From the NCBI RefSeq assembly GCF_000222485.1, contig NC_015914.1, positions 4,508,001 through 4,572,000 on the forward strand: DNA of 64,000 nt. Direction: 5' to 3'. Below the pieces are notes generated by a model, which was not told the origin of the DNA, did not search any database, and was given only the letters and a program-made list of their open reading frames with translations. The stretch is from Cyclobacterium marinum DSM 745 (GTDB lineage: Bacteria; Bacteroidota; Bacteroidia; Cytophagales; Cyclobacteriaceae). Below are positions 9,061 through 18,504 of this stretch, in pieces (within the stretch, counting starts at the first letter, position 1; each line of letters opens with the position of its first letter). The translations under genes were made by a program, and so were the position numbers.

Positions 9061-9774
9061 ATGATAAAATTTACCCTTCAATACATAGGACTAGTAGTAT
9101 TTGTTTTAGGTACGGTTTTCTTGAGTGCTTGTAGCAAAAAGAGCCCACAGGAGGAAGTTGTCTTATTTAATGGACAAGACCTTAACAATTGGAGTTCAGC
9201 TGATATGAGTTATTGGTCAGTATCAGATGGGGCTATAGTTGGAGGAGAAGGTAAAGATTCAATTGGACACAATCAATTCATTTGGCACAAAGAAAAAGTA
9301 AAGGATTTTTATTTGAAAGTTCAGGTGAAAATGGTGCCAAATACCACCAATGCCGGTATTCAGTTTCGGTCTCAAAAAATGGGAGAAGAAGCTTTAGGCT
9401 ATCAGGCTGATATAGGTGAAGGCGTGTGGGGAAGGTTATACCATGAAAGTGGTAGGCAAAAATTACATTGGGAAGGAAAAGGAGAAGCAGCAGTTAAAAA
9501 GAACGAATGGAATACCTATGAAATTCTGGCTTTAGGCAATAATATCTGGACAGCCATTAATGGCACCCTCTCAGTGGCCTATCAAGATCCCAATGGAGAA
9601 TTAGAAGGTTTTATAGCTTTACAAGTACATGCCGGGCCAGCACAACTTGTTAAATACAAACCTGTGAAATTAATCCATAATCCGGAAATGATGTTAGAGA
9701 ATTATAGTGAATCGGAATTGCTGGAAGCCTTGGTTGAAGCAACTAATAAGCCCTATACGGGGGAGGGGCATTAG
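9061..9774 (+). CDS. DUF1080 (3-keto-disaccharide hydrolase-like) lipoprotein
   Basis: A 237-residue lipoprotein (lipobox LSAC, Cys24) with a DUF1080 concanavalin-like beta-sandwich: FNGQDLNNWSS at about residue 37, then NAGIQFRSQ and YQADIGEGVWGRLYHESGR. Pfam now names this domain 3-keto-disaccharide hydrolase because members act on oxidised (3-keto) glycosides or sit beside Gfo/Idh/MocA oxidoreductases. Two such oxidoreductases lie far away in this window (52529 and 53582), which fits a shared pathway but does not prove it. It appears to be a single-gene unit. Which keto sugar it binds cannot be read from sequence. Confidence 0.82.
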   Translation: MIKFTLQYIGLVVFVLGTVFLSACSKKSPQEEVVLFNGQDLNNWSSADMSYWSVSDGAIVGGEGKDSIGHNQFIWHKEKVKDFYLKVQVKMVPNTTNAGIQFRSQKMGEEALGYQADIGEGVWGRLYHESGRQKLHWEGKGEAAVKKNEWNTYEILALGNNIWTAINGTLSVAYQDPNGELEGFIALQVHAGPAQLVKYKPVKLIHNPEMMLENYSESELLEALVEATNKPYTGEGH

Positions 9775-9992
9775 GTGTGTGTTTTCAACAAAACAATTTT
9801 TTATATTAAATGCAACATGGAGTAGCATAAAATATGAAGTGAATTTGATTTCAAAAGTCTAGCTGGATAGATCGGATTTAACCATGTAAAATTTTTCTGA
9901 TAGATCTTCAATTAAAAGATATTAAGGGGATGCATTGACTTTTCGTAGAATTTAGAGAAGGAAAATCGTCAAAAGACAATGCTTTTATTTTT

Positions 9993-10015
9993 AATTAGGT
10001 GAATAATACCTAATT
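9993..10015. promoter_or_regulatory. Inverted repeat just upstream of the ECF sigma gene
   Basis: Perfect 8-bp arms AATTAGGT (9993-10000) and ACCTAATT (10008-10015) around 7 bp end five bases before the sigma-factor ATG. It could act as an operator or as an RNA hairpin that hides the start. The spacer from 9775 shows no gene. Confidence 0.35.
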
Positions 10016-10019
10016 TGGG

Positions 10020-10664
10020 ATGAATAAACCCATAATATCCAAAATGTACGAAGAAAAATTATATAGAACTTCTGTTCAGGAAGTTGATGATATAGAATAT
10101 TGGAAACAAATTAAAAGGGGAGAAAGAGCAGGTTTAGAAGCCTTGTATCTTAAATATACCCAAGAACTTTTTCGACTAGGTATGTCTATTAAAAGTGACC
10201 GAAGTTTGGTGAAAGATTGTATTCAAGAGGTGTTTTTTAAAATCTGGGAATACCGAAATACTGTCAAAACAACGGATAATGTTAAGCTATATCTTTTTAA
10301 GTGTCTTAGTAATAAAATTCACAAAGAAGTAGGTAAAGAAAAAAAGCGGTATGTTTTTTTTAACCTTGAATTAGAAGATCGATTTTACAGTGAAACTGAA
10401 GCTGACAAGGATATTAATAATGTTAAGGAAAGTAAGAATTTAGCCTTAATGAAGTCCATAAAGGCTCTTTCATCTCGGCAACGTGAAGTAATTCATCTAT
10501 TGTATTATGAAAATCATTCCTATGAAGATACCTCTATAATTATGGGCATCAATGTTCAGTCGGTTTATACCTTGGCCTGGAAAGCTATAGCTAACCTAAA
10601 GAAAAGTTTAAACATAGTAGCGTGGGTTTCACTTATTTACTTACCTTATTTTTTGAGTATTTAG
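10020..10664 (+). CDS. ECF RNA polymerase sigma factor (FecI/Bacteroidota expansion type)
   Basis: A 214-residue ECF sigma-70 factor. Region 2 spans about residues 35-100 (GLEALYLKYTQELFRLG, CIQEVFFKIWEYR) and region 4 about 150-200 (LSSRQREVIHLLYYE, then the helix-turn-helix YEDTSIIMGINVQSVYTLAWKAI). It is followed by a FecR anti-sigma gene and a SusC with an STN domain, the standard trans-envelope relay in which ligand binding at SusC frees the sigma factor. ATG 10020 is used; ATG 10044 (MYEEKLY) is also possible, and the related broken gene at 23097 begins at the equivalent of that second ATG. A short hydrophobic tail ends the protein. Confidence 0.9.
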   Translation: MNKPIISKMYEEKLYRTSVQEVDDIEYWKQIKRGERAGLEALYLKYTQELFRLGMSIKSDRSLVKDCIQEVFFKIWEYRNTVKTTDNVKLYLFKCLSNKIHKEVGKEKKRYVFFNLELEDRFYSETEADKDINNVKESKNLALMKSIKALSSRQREVIHLLYYENHSYEDTSIIMGINVQSVYTLAWKAIANLKKSLNIVAWVSLIYLPYFLSI

Positions 10665-10803
10665 TATTTATTCGTTCAATTTATTGTTTATTTAACAATT
10701 TGTAAGATTATATTTTTTGTTTTCTGTATTTTTTCAAAAAAACACCCTTGAATATGGATAGATTTTTTTAAGCCTAGACTTATGTAGGTGAATTTAATTT
10801 ATA

Positions 10804-11913
10804 ATGCAGATTTCGAATTACACCATAGAGGATTTTGTTTTAGACCCTTCATTTAAAAAATGGGTTATGCAACCCAATGCAGAATCAAACTTGCATTGGG
10901 AAAGTCTATTGGAAAATAATCCTATGAAATACAAGGATGCCAAGCGAGCTAGAGAAATCATCCTGCAACTAAATGCCAAAAACCAACCTCGGCTTTCTGA
11001 TTCTGAATTTGAGAAAATGCGTAAGGATTTTGATTTGCGCTTGTCAAGAAAAACTGAAGTTAAATCCGAAGCAAAAGATCAGAGAGTAATCCCCATTCAC
11101 TCTATTAGCACTTTAGAAAAAGCAATCGAAGAACCATCACCCAAAGCAAAATTTGTTGATTATTTTAATTTACGGGTTGCTTGCGTATTGATTTTCGCTA
11201 TTTCCTTTGGTGCTTTTTTCAGTTGGTACTTTACCGATTTACCGGTACCTGAAAATAATGTGGCCTTAGCGATGTATGAAGAGCATACTACTGTCCCGGG
11301 AGTTAAATCTCATCTTACATTAAGCGATGGTTCCCAGGTGGTTTTAAATTCCGGAAGTAAATTGAGATACCTTAAAAACTTTGAAAAAAATAGGAGAGAG
11401 TTGTATTTGACAGGAGAAGCATTTTTTAATGTGACCCAAGATTCTTTAAGACCTTTTATTGTCCGTACTCTAGAAACCTCTACCACTGCTTTAGGAACTA
11501 GTTTTAATGTAAGTGCATATCAAGGTGAAACTGTTGATGTTTCTCTTATCACTGGAAAGGTAGTCGTTGATAAGGATAATTTGTTAGCGAAAACCATCAC
11601 GCTATTACCCGGAGAAGCCTTAAAAATAGATTTAGAAAATGACAATTTTGTGAAGTCCAGATTTGATAAGGAGGAGGTTATTGGCTGGACGAAGAAACGC
11701 ATCATTTTTCAGAAAACACCATTATTTGAAGCCATTAGAGTTCTTGAAAACTGGTATGGAGTTCAAATACAAATAAAAAACAGACCCACACACCAAATAT
11801 TACTATCGGGTAAATTTCAAGATGAAACCCTAGAAAACGTATTGGAAGGGTTAAGGTTTTCTACCAGGTTTGAATATATAATTGACAATGAAAATGTAAC
11901 AATAACATTTTAA
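10804..11913 (+). CDS. FecR-family anti-sigma factor
   Basis: A 369-residue inner-membrane protein. The N-terminal cytoplasmic part (about 1-118) should bind the sigma factor. One membrane segment follows (about 122-143, VACVLIFAISFGAFFSWYF), then a periplasmic FecR domain (about 160-270, KSHLTLSDGSQVVLNSGSKL) and a C-terminal DUF4974 domain (about 300-369, LLSGKFQDETLENVLEGL). It lies 139 bp after the ECF sigma gene and before a SusC carrying STN, which is the expected order. It should hold the sigma factor inactive until the SusC STN domain signals across the periplasm. All domains look complete. Confidence 0.92.
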   Translation: MQISNYTIEDFVLDPSFKKWVMQPNAESNLHWESLLENNPMKYKDAKRAREIILQLNAKNQPRLSDSEFEKMRKDFDLRLSRKTEVKSEAKDQRVIPIHSISTLEKAIEEPSPKAKFVDYFNLRVACVLIFAISFGAFFSWYFTDLPVPENNVALAMYEEHTTVPGVKSHLTLSDGSQVVLNSGSKLRYLKNFEKNRRELYLTGEAFFNVTQDSLRPFIVRTLETSTTALGTSFNVSAYQGETVDVSLITGKVVVDKDNLLAKTITLLPGEALKIDLENDNFVKSRFDKEEVIGWTKKRIIFQKTPLFEAIRVLENWYGVQIQIKNRPTHQILLSGKFQDETLENVLEGLRFSTRFEYIIDNENVTITF

Positions 11914-11956
11914 GTTAAAGAACAATTTATGATAAAAATTTAGAATAAAAGTAAGC

Positions 11957-11980
11957 CTAAGGATGCGTCAACATCCTTAG
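11957..11980 (+). terminator. Hairpin between fecR and susC
   Basis: CTAAGGATG (11957-11965) and CATCCTTAG (11972-11980) form a perfect 9-bp stem with a 6-nt loop. No T-tract follows, so it may be an attenuator or RNA-processing site that separates low-level regulator expression from high-level susC expression. Confidence 0.45.
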
Positions 11981-12071
11981 ACTAGTAATCTCCGGATATT
12001 CTTTGCAGGAATTTTCCGGAATGTTCATCAAAAACCATTCTGTATAGTTTTAAAACAAACAAAGTAAAGAT

Positions 12072-15000
12072 ATGAAAAATCTTGTACTCTTATATGTCAT
12101 ACGCATGACTAAATTATTTACTTACGCTTTTCTGATACAGCTCCTTTCTATGAGTTTTCTATTTGCCTGGAATGGCAATGCTCAAGTGAAGGACATTGAA
12201 GAAGTAATGATTACCCTATCTTTTGAGAACAGCAAAATTGAAAAGGTCTTTTCCTCTATTGAGAATAAAACCGGATTCAACTTTGTACACACTGATTTTG
12301 AGTTAAAAGAAATTCCAAGGGTTAGCAGTATTGGAGATAACACCAAAAGTGTCTATTCTTTATTGACTGATCTAGGTAGACAAACAGGCTTGTACTTCAA
12401 ACAGGTGAATCAAAATATCCATGTTCGAAAAGCAGGTAGTCTAGAAAACTCAACCTACTATAGGTTTAAAATTGAAAGGCCTTCCGAAATCGATATTTCT
12501 GGAAAAGTTACCGATGAAAATGGGGAACCATTACCTGGAGCAACTATTACTTTGGAAAATACCACCTCTGGTACGGTTTCAGATATAGAGGGTAATTTTT
12601 CTATGGAAGTGGAGGAAGGGGCTGTTTTGGTAATTTCATTCATTGGGTATAGTACTAAGAGGATTAAGGTTACTAATCAATCTCAATTTGAGATTAAAAT
12701 GGAGCTTGATGACACTTCATTAGAAGAAGTGGTGGTTGTTGGATATGGAACCCAAAAGAAGGTGAACTTAACAGGGGCGGTGGATGCTATTGATTCTGAT
12801 GATATTATTTCCAGACCAGTTGGCCAAGCTTCAACCGCCTTGCAAGGTTTGGCACCAGGGGTGACAGTAACCCAAAGATCGGGGAAGCCCGGAGCTGATG
12901 GTGGAACTATCCGAATTCGTGGAATAGGTACTTTAGGAAATTCTAATCCTCTTGTATTAATTGATGGTGTACCTATGAGTTTAAACGATATTGATGTTAA
13001 TGAAATTGAGTCAATTTCAATTTTAAAGGATGCAGCATCTGCGGCAATATATGGTTCACGAGCTGCAAATGGAGTCATCTTAGTAACCACAAAGAGAGGA
13101 AAAGCGGGCGAGTTTTCAATAAACTATAGGAATAGCATAGGATGGCAACAACCAACAGCTTTGATCGAAAAAGTGAGTGGCTATGATCATATGGTGATGA
13201 TCAATCAAGCTTTTGAAAATGTGGGGAGAAATCCTGCTTTTCAGCAAGAATACATAGATGCTTACCGAGAAAACGCACCATCCGATGCCTATCCAGAAAC
13301 AAATTGGCATGAAGTTATGCTAAGAGACAAAGCCCTTCAGCAAAATCACTATTTAGGAATTAACGGAGGTGGTGAGAAAATTAGCATTCTAGGGTCTGTT
13401 TCCTACCAGAATCAAAATGGTTTAATGGATTCAAAATTTGAAAGGTTAAATATCCGGTTAAACACGGATATTAAGGTTCGAGACAATTTAAAAGTTGGAA
13501 TAGATTTATTGGCTAGAAATGATGATAGAAATGAGCCTCCGCAAAATTGGCATTGGCTGGCAAGGTATCCCCATAATATTCCAGGTTTAAATGAAAATGG
13601 ATCATGGGGAGTAGGATGGGATGGAAGCAATGGTTGGGCCTCGATGGAAGATGGAGGTTATAATTCCGACAAACACCATGAGTTAATGGCAAATTTGAAA
13701 TTGGATTGGCAACCATTCAAAAACCTTAACATAAATCTGCAAGCAGCTCCCAATGTAAATTACCGCCATGTTAAAAATTTCAGTAAACATGTGGACTTAT
13801 TTTTTCCTGATGGTACCATCATAAATCCCAGTCCATATAGAGCATCTTTAAATGAACAGTTTACAAGGTCTATAAGTAATAATTACCGGGCTTTGATCAA
13901 CTATAATAAAGATTTTGGAAACCATTCTATAGAAATTCTTGCAGGGACGGAGGCTATAGATTATAGAAATGATTGGCTTACTGGTTTTAGAGATCAATTC
14001 CCTCTAGAGAATTATGATGTGCTAAATGCTGGTTCGATAGCAAATCAACAAGCAACAGGTTCTGCCTCGGAGTGGTCTTTACAATCCTATTTTGGGAGAA
14101 TAAACTATAATTTTGATAATAGGTATTTGTTTGAAGCTAACCTAAGGGTTGACGGATCTTCACGGTTTCTGGGGAATAATAAATATGGATATTTCCCGTC
14201 TTTTAGTTTTGGATGGAGATTATCAGAAGAGGAATTTCTTTCCACTGCCACTTGGATTAATGAATTGAAAATTAGAGGATCATGGGGGGCCTTGGGTAAC
14301 CAACAAATTGGTACTTACCCTTTTGCATCAACGGTCACAATGGGACAAAATTACGTTTTTGGAGATAATGTTCCAGCCTTAGGGGCAGCCTTGCTTTATT
14401 CAGGAAATAGAAATATCACCTGGGAGACTACAAGAATGGTTAATTTTGGTTTTGACGCAAGTATAGGAAACTTTGATTTTACAGGTGATTATTATGTAAG
14501 GAATACAGATGATATTCTTCTTCAAATACCTGTTCCTCGCATTGCAGGCCTAATTGAGCCTTATCAAAATGCTGGTAAAGTAAGAAATAATGGTTGGGAT
14601 TTAAGTGCTGGATACAGAAAGACTTTTGGGGAACTTAATCTAAGTGTTTCAGCCAACCTTTCAGATGTAAACAACCAAGTTGTTGATTTGATGGGTAGTG
14701 GTCCTCATATATATGAAAGAGAAATCAATCAGGAAGGTCAACCATTTATGTCCTTATTTGGGCTTAAATCTCTAGGTTATTTTCAAAGTCAGGAAGAAAT
14801 AGATCAGCACGCAACACAGTTTGGACAAGTTAGCCCTGGAGATATCAAATATGCAGACATTAATAATGATGGAATTATTAATGCAGAAGATCGTACTATT
14901 TTTGGGAATACCATCCCTAAATATACTTATGGGGTCAATATTTCATTAGATTATAAGGGTTTTGATTTCAGCTTATTAGGTCAAGGTGTAGGGAAAGTTG

Positions 15001-15386
15001 ATGGGTACTTAGATAATTTTGCAACCATGGCTTTTTACCTAGGAGGTACTGCTCAAGAATGGCATAAAGATTACTGGACTCCGGAAAACCCAACAGCTGC
15101 TTATCCTAGATTAACTTTTAACTTTCCGAACAACGAACAAGTTTCTTCTCAATGGGTAAGAAGTGCTTCATATTTTAGGTTGAAGACCATACAATTGGGC
15201 TATACCATTCCTTCTGTCCTTACAAAAAGGTTGAATATTTCAAAGTGTAGGCTTTTTGGAAATGGGCAGAATTTGTTAACCTTTCATAATTTTTATGACA
15301 GTTTTGATCCTGAAGCTCCTGTAGGGCAGGGTACATTCTATCCTCAAGTTAAAGTATTCGTTTTTGGATTGGAAATAACCATTTAA
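12072..15386 (+). CDS. SusC/RagA-family TonB-linked outer-membrane transporter with STN domain
   Basis: A 1104-residue SusC. After the signal region (about 1-38) comes an STN domain (about 46-120, ITLSFENSKIEKVFSSIENK), which signals to FecR, then a carboxypeptidase-regulatory-like domain (about 140-215, ISGKVTDENGEPLPGATI), the SusC box EEVVVVGYGTQKK (about 217-229), a plug (IRIRGIGTLGNSNPLVLIDG, KDAASAAIYGSRAANGV) and the barrel. With the SusD at 15397 it should import a large oligomeric ligand using TonB energy. Presence of STN plus the upstream sigma/FecR pair indicates ligand-induced control of this locus. The ligand is unknown. Confidence 0.95.
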   Translation: MKNLVLLYVIRMTKLFTYAFLIQLLSMSFLFAWNGNAQVKDIEEVMITLSFENSKIEKVFSSIENKTGFNFVHTDFELKEIPRVSSIGDNTKSVYSLLTDLGRQTGLYFKQVNQNIHVRKAGSLENSTYYRFKIERPSEIDISGKVTDENGEPLPGATITLENTTSGTVSDIEGNFSMEVEEGAVLVISFIGYSTKRIKVTNQSQFEIKMELDDTSLEEVVVVGYGTQKKVNLTGAVDAIDSDDIISRPVGQASTALQGLAPGVTVTQRSGKPGADGGTIRIRGIGTLGNSNPLVLIDGVPMSLNDIDVNEIESISILKDAASAAIYGSRAANGVILVTTKRGKAGEFSINYRNSIGWQQPTALIEKVSGYDHMVMINQAFENVGRNPAFQQEYIDAYRENAPSDAYPETNWHEVMLRDKALQQNHYLGINGGGEKISILGSVSYQNQNGLMDSKFERLNIRLNTDIKVRDNLKVGIDLLARNDDRNEPPQNWHWLARYPHNIPGLNENGSWGVGWDGSNGWASMEDGGYNSDKHHELMANLKLDWQPFKNLNINLQAAPNVNYRHVKNFSKHVDLFFPDGTIINPSPYRASLNEQFTRSISNNYRALINYNKDFGNHSIEILAGTEAIDYRNDWLTGFRDQFPLENYDVLNAGSIANQQATGSASEWSLQSYFGRINYNFDNRYLFEANLRVDGSSRFLGNNKYGYFPSFSFGWRLSEEEFLSTATWINELKIRGSWGALGNQQIGTYPFASTVTMGQNYVFGDNVPALGAALLYSGNRNITWETTRMVNFGFDASIGNFDFTGDYYVRNTDDILLQIPVPRIAGLIEPYQNAGKVRNNGWDLSAGYRKTFGELNLSVSANLSDVNNQVVDLMGSGPHIYEREINQEGQPFMSLFGLKSLGYFQSQEEIDQHATQFGQVSPGDIKYADINNDGIINAEDRTIFGNTIPKYTYGVNISLDYKGFDFSLLGQGVGKVDGYLDNFATMAFYLGGTAQEWHKDYWTPENPTAAYPRLTFNFPNNEQVSSQWVRSASYFRLKTIQLGYTIPSVLTKRLNISKCRLFGNGQNLLTFHNFYDSFDPEAPVGQGTFYPQVKVFVFGLEITI

Positions 15387-15396
15387 TGACAAAATC

Positions 15397-17079
15397 ATGA
15401 AAAAATATATAAAACTTATAATGATATCAATGGTTGTTTTTAGTTCAACACTATTGTATTCTTGCGAAGATTATCTTGTTAAATATCCACTTGACCAACC
15501 ATCAGATGCAACTTTTTGGAGTACAGAATCTGAACTTCAAATGGCTATTAATTCAGTTTACCGTAGTCTTTATTTTACTGATAGGGCAACCACCCACGTT
15601 CCATTTCAATTTCTATTTGACTTTGCTACTGATATTAGTTGGGATAGGAATTTAAGTGTTTGGCAACTCTTGGGTCAAGGCCAGGTTACCTCAGTAGAAC
15701 CTACTTTAATTTTTGGTGCCTGGAGTAATGCCTACGTGAATATAGGAAATTGTAACAGGTTATTGGCCTATATGCACAAAGCAGAGAATGTAACAAATGC
15801 TGATACTTTTAAGAGAATTGAAGCGGAAGCAAGATTTTTCCGCGCATATTGGTACGGTTGGCTTATTAATCTATATGGAGATGTTCCGTTTACCACAGAT
15901 CCCTTGGATGTGTTTGATGCTGGACTTCCTCAAACAGATAAGGAAACCATATATCATTTCGTTATGGAAGAATTAGAATTGGCAGGAGATATGCTTCCCG
16001 AAGAATATCCTTCAAGTGATAGAGGACGCATCACCAAAGGTGCAGCTTGGGCTTTAAAAGCAAGGTTGGCATTGTTTAATAATGATTGGGAAATTGCTGC
16101 TGAAGCTTCGGGAAAAGTAATGGCTTTGGGAAAATATGAGCTTTACTCAAATTTTGATGAACTGTTTACTTATGAAGGACAGAACAATTCAGAAGAATTA
16201 TTAACCATACAGTTCAGTAGAGCAAACCAACTGACACATGAAACCCCAATTCATACAAGAGGAAGACTAACAGGAGGCTTTGCTACAAAAATCCCAACTC
16301 AGGCTTTAATTGATTCCTATGCCTCAATTGATGGGCTTAGCATTAATGAGTCTCCATTGTATGATCCCAAAAATCCTTTTGAAAATAGGGATCCTCGACT
16401 AAACGCTACTTGTGTTGTCCCCGGATCAATCTTTCTAGGGTATCAATTTGAAACCCATCCCGATAGTTTACAAGTATGGGATTATAATCAAAACCCACCT
16501 AAACGCATCGATAATCAGGAAGTAATCAACCCTTATGCAACCTTTTCAGGGTATCAATATAGAAAATATGTGTCGTCGGATGAAAGAGAGTTTAGAAGAG
16601 AGTCTGAGTTGAACATTATGCTAATTAGATATGCGGAGATTTTATTGATTTATGCTGAATCTCATATCGAATTAGGTCAAGTAGACAATACAGTTTATGA
16701 GGCCATCAATTCTGTAAGAGAACGAGCAGGAATACCTGGAATAGAACAAGGAAAATCTCTTGAGGAGTTGCGACAGATTGTGAGACAAGAGAGAAAAGTG
16801 GAATTTGCTTATGAAGGCTTACGCTTTTTTGATATTAGAAGATGGGAAATCGCTGAAGATGTTCTTTCAGGGCCGCTTTATGGCAGACCGCTTGGAGAAT
16901 ATAAGTCAAATCATATACCTGAATTTGATGAGAATGGTACCCCGGTATATGAAGCCTATGCTGGTGAGTTAAGGGTATTTGATACAAGAATCTATAATCC
17001 GAGTAAAGATAAATTACTTCCGATTCCTCAAAGGGAACTCGACATCAATTCAAATCTGACTCAAAACCCAGGGTATTAA
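15397..17079 (+). CDS. SusD/RagB-family surface nutrient-binding lipoprotein
   Basis: A 560-residue SusD homologue with a lipoprotein signal (lipobox LYSC, Cys23). Typical landmarks are the N-terminal CEDYLVKYPLDQPSDATFW, the TPR-like stretch RIEAEARFFRAYWYGWLINLYGDVPF and the C-terminal RQERKVEFAYEGLRFFDIRRW followed by LLPIPQRELDINSNLTQNPGY. It starts 10 bp after susC and is surely co-transcribed. It should form the lid of the SusC transporter at the cell surface and capture ligand. Confidence 0.95.
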   Translation: MKKYIKLIMISMVVFSSTLLYSCEDYLVKYPLDQPSDATFWSTESELQMAINSVYRSLYFTDRATTHVPFQFLFDFATDISWDRNLSVWQLLGQGQVTSVEPTLIFGAWSNAYVNIGNCNRLLAYMHKAENVTNADTFKRIEAEARFFRAYWYGWLINLYGDVPFTTDPLDVFDAGLPQTDKETIYHFVMEELELAGDMLPEEYPSSDRGRITKGAAWALKARLALFNNDWEIAAEASGKVMALGKYELYSNFDELFTYEGQNNSEELLTIQFSRANQLTHETPIHTRGRLTGGFATKIPTQALIDSYASIDGLSINESPLYDPKNPFENRDPRLNATCVVPGSIFLGYQFETHPDSLQVWDYNQNPPKRIDNQEVINPYATFSGYQYRKYVSSDEREFRRESELNIMLIRYAEILLIYAESHIELGQVDNTVYEAINSVRERAGIPGIEQGKSLEELRQIVRQERKVEFAYEGLRFFDIRRWEIAEDVLSGPLYGRPLGEYKSNHIPEFDENGTPVYEAYAGELRVFDTRIYNPSKDKLLPIPQRELDINSNLTQNPGY

Positions 17080-17134
17080 AATGAGGCTTTGGTTATGTAA
17101 AACCCCTAATTCTAACATTACCCTTTCTAAGTTA

Positions 17135-17155
17135 AAATTAATCTTAGATTAATTT
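17135..17155 (+). promoter_or_regulatory. Hairpin in the susD-propeller spacer
   Basis: AAATTAATC (17135-17143) and GATTAATTT (17147-17155) form a perfect 9-bp stem around TTA. It lies 56 bp after the susD stop and 17 bp before the next ATG. It may mark a 3' end or stabilise upstream mRNA; the AT-only stem makes it weak. Confidence 0.3.
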
Positions 17156-17172
17156 GTTAAAATTCGATAACA

Positions 17173-18504
17173 ATGAAAAAATATATTATCTATCCATTAA
17201 TTATTGTTAGTTTCCTTTTAAACTATAAAAATTTTCCATTTAAAGTTTCTAATGGTTTACCGGTTGCACAAATTCTAGACCATGACATTGATGCTGTACC
17301 AATTGTAAAAGTAGGTAGTGAAGGCTTAATCCATAGATTTCATGATACCTCTCCAATTAGCCCATCAGGAAAATACATAGCTTTATTTCGCCTTCCTTTT
17401 CAAGATAGGTATCCAAAACCGGGGGAATTTGGATCTGTAGTTTTAATCGATCTTGAAACTGGTGAAGAGAGGGAGATAGCCAAGTCATTTGGTTGGGAAA
17501 TGCAGCTTGGTGCAAATGTTCAATGGGGAAAGGATGATACCCAATTGTTTTTTAACCAAGTGGACACTACTACCTGGGAATCTTTTACCGTGCGGTATAA
17601 TATAGAAACCCAAGAGGACAAGAGGATTGACGGTGGGCTATTCATGGTGTCCTCAAATGGTGAAAAATTAGTATCACATAATCTCCGAAATTCTGAGTAT
17701 GCGCAATCCGGATATGGTGTTATTGTACCCAATGAATATCGTTCCAAAAATTTCGGGCTATCAAGTGACGATGGTATTTATGTTACTGATGTGGAATCAG
17801 GCAAATGTAAACTGATTGCGAGTATAGAAGAGATTTATAAAAATACTAAACCAAGTTTAGGGATAAATAATCCGGAGGATTTTGAGATATATTGTTTCAA
17901 AGCCATGTGGAATCTTCAAATGACTCGAATCATGACTTGTGTTCTTTTGAAGCCTATTTCAGGTGGCAAAAGAAAAGTAGCAGTAGTAACCATGAATGCG
18001 GATGGTTCAAATATACGAACAGCGATTACTACAACCCAATATGGTAAAGGGGGACACCATATGGCATGGTTGCCAGATGGCGATTACCTGTCAATGAACC
18101 TGGAAGTAAACGATCGTAAAGAAGGACTTGAAATAGTTACAGTTAAATTTGATGGATCAGATTTGCAGGAAGTATTTACCCCTGGATCAGGCCATCCAAG
18201 TTTTCATCCTCATGGCCTTCCATTCATTATAACAGATGCTTATGCAAAGGAAACCACGGTAACTGACGGAGATGGATATGTGCCGGTTAGACTGCTTAAT
18301 GTCCGTACGGGGGAAGAAACATTGATTACTAAAGTTAAGACACCTGACGTAGAGGATAGCTCATTCCGATTGGATGCCCATCCGGCTTGGGATCGTTCAG
18401 GTAAATTTGTAGTATTCAATGGCTTTGATGGGGATGTTCGAAGTGTCTATGTTGCAGATCTTAGCAAATTAATTGATCAAGAAAAAAATTACCAAAACAA
18501 ATGA
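17173..18504 (+). CDS. Exported TolB/WD40-like beta-propeller protein
   Basis: A 443-residue protein with a hydrophobic N-terminus (MKKYIIYPLIIVSFLLNY) and repeated propeller units, for example SPSGKYIALFRLPF, VQWGKDDTQLFFNQVD, MAWLPDGDYLSMNLEV and HPAWDRSGKFVVFNGFDGDV. Such TolB-like propellers occur in sugar-binding or lyase-like exported proteins; no catalytic motif was recognised. Its stop overlaps the start of the next gene (ATGA at 18501-18504), so it is translationally coupled to the flavoprotein and likely works with it. Substrate unknown. Confidence 0.75.
   Translation: MKKYIIYPLIIVSFLLNYKNFPFKVSNGLPVAQILDHDIDAVPIVKVGSEGLIHRFHDTSPISPSGKYIALFRLPFQDRYPKPGEFGSVVLIDLETGEEREIAKSFGWEMQLGANVQWGKDDTQLFFNQVDTTTWESFTVRYNIETQEDKRIDGGLFMVSSNGEKLVSHNLRNSEYAQSGYGVIVPNEYRSKNFGLSSDDGIYVTDVESGKCKLIASIEEIYKNTKPSLGINNPEDFEIYCFKAMWNLQMTRIMTCVLLKPISGGKRKVAVVTMNADGSNIRTAITTTQYGKGGHHMAWLPDGDYLSMNLEVNDRKEGLEIVTVKFDGSDLQEVFTPGSGHPSFHPHGLPFIITDAYAKETTVTDGDGYVPVRLLNVRTGEETLITKVKTPDVEDSSFRLDAHPAWDRSGKFVVFNGFDGDVRSVYVADLSKLIDQEKNYQNK

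Noticed and set aside
12683..13090. A 135-codon minus-strand frame within susC
   Set aside because: Antisense to the conserved SusC box and plug; long only because of the constrained coding strand.
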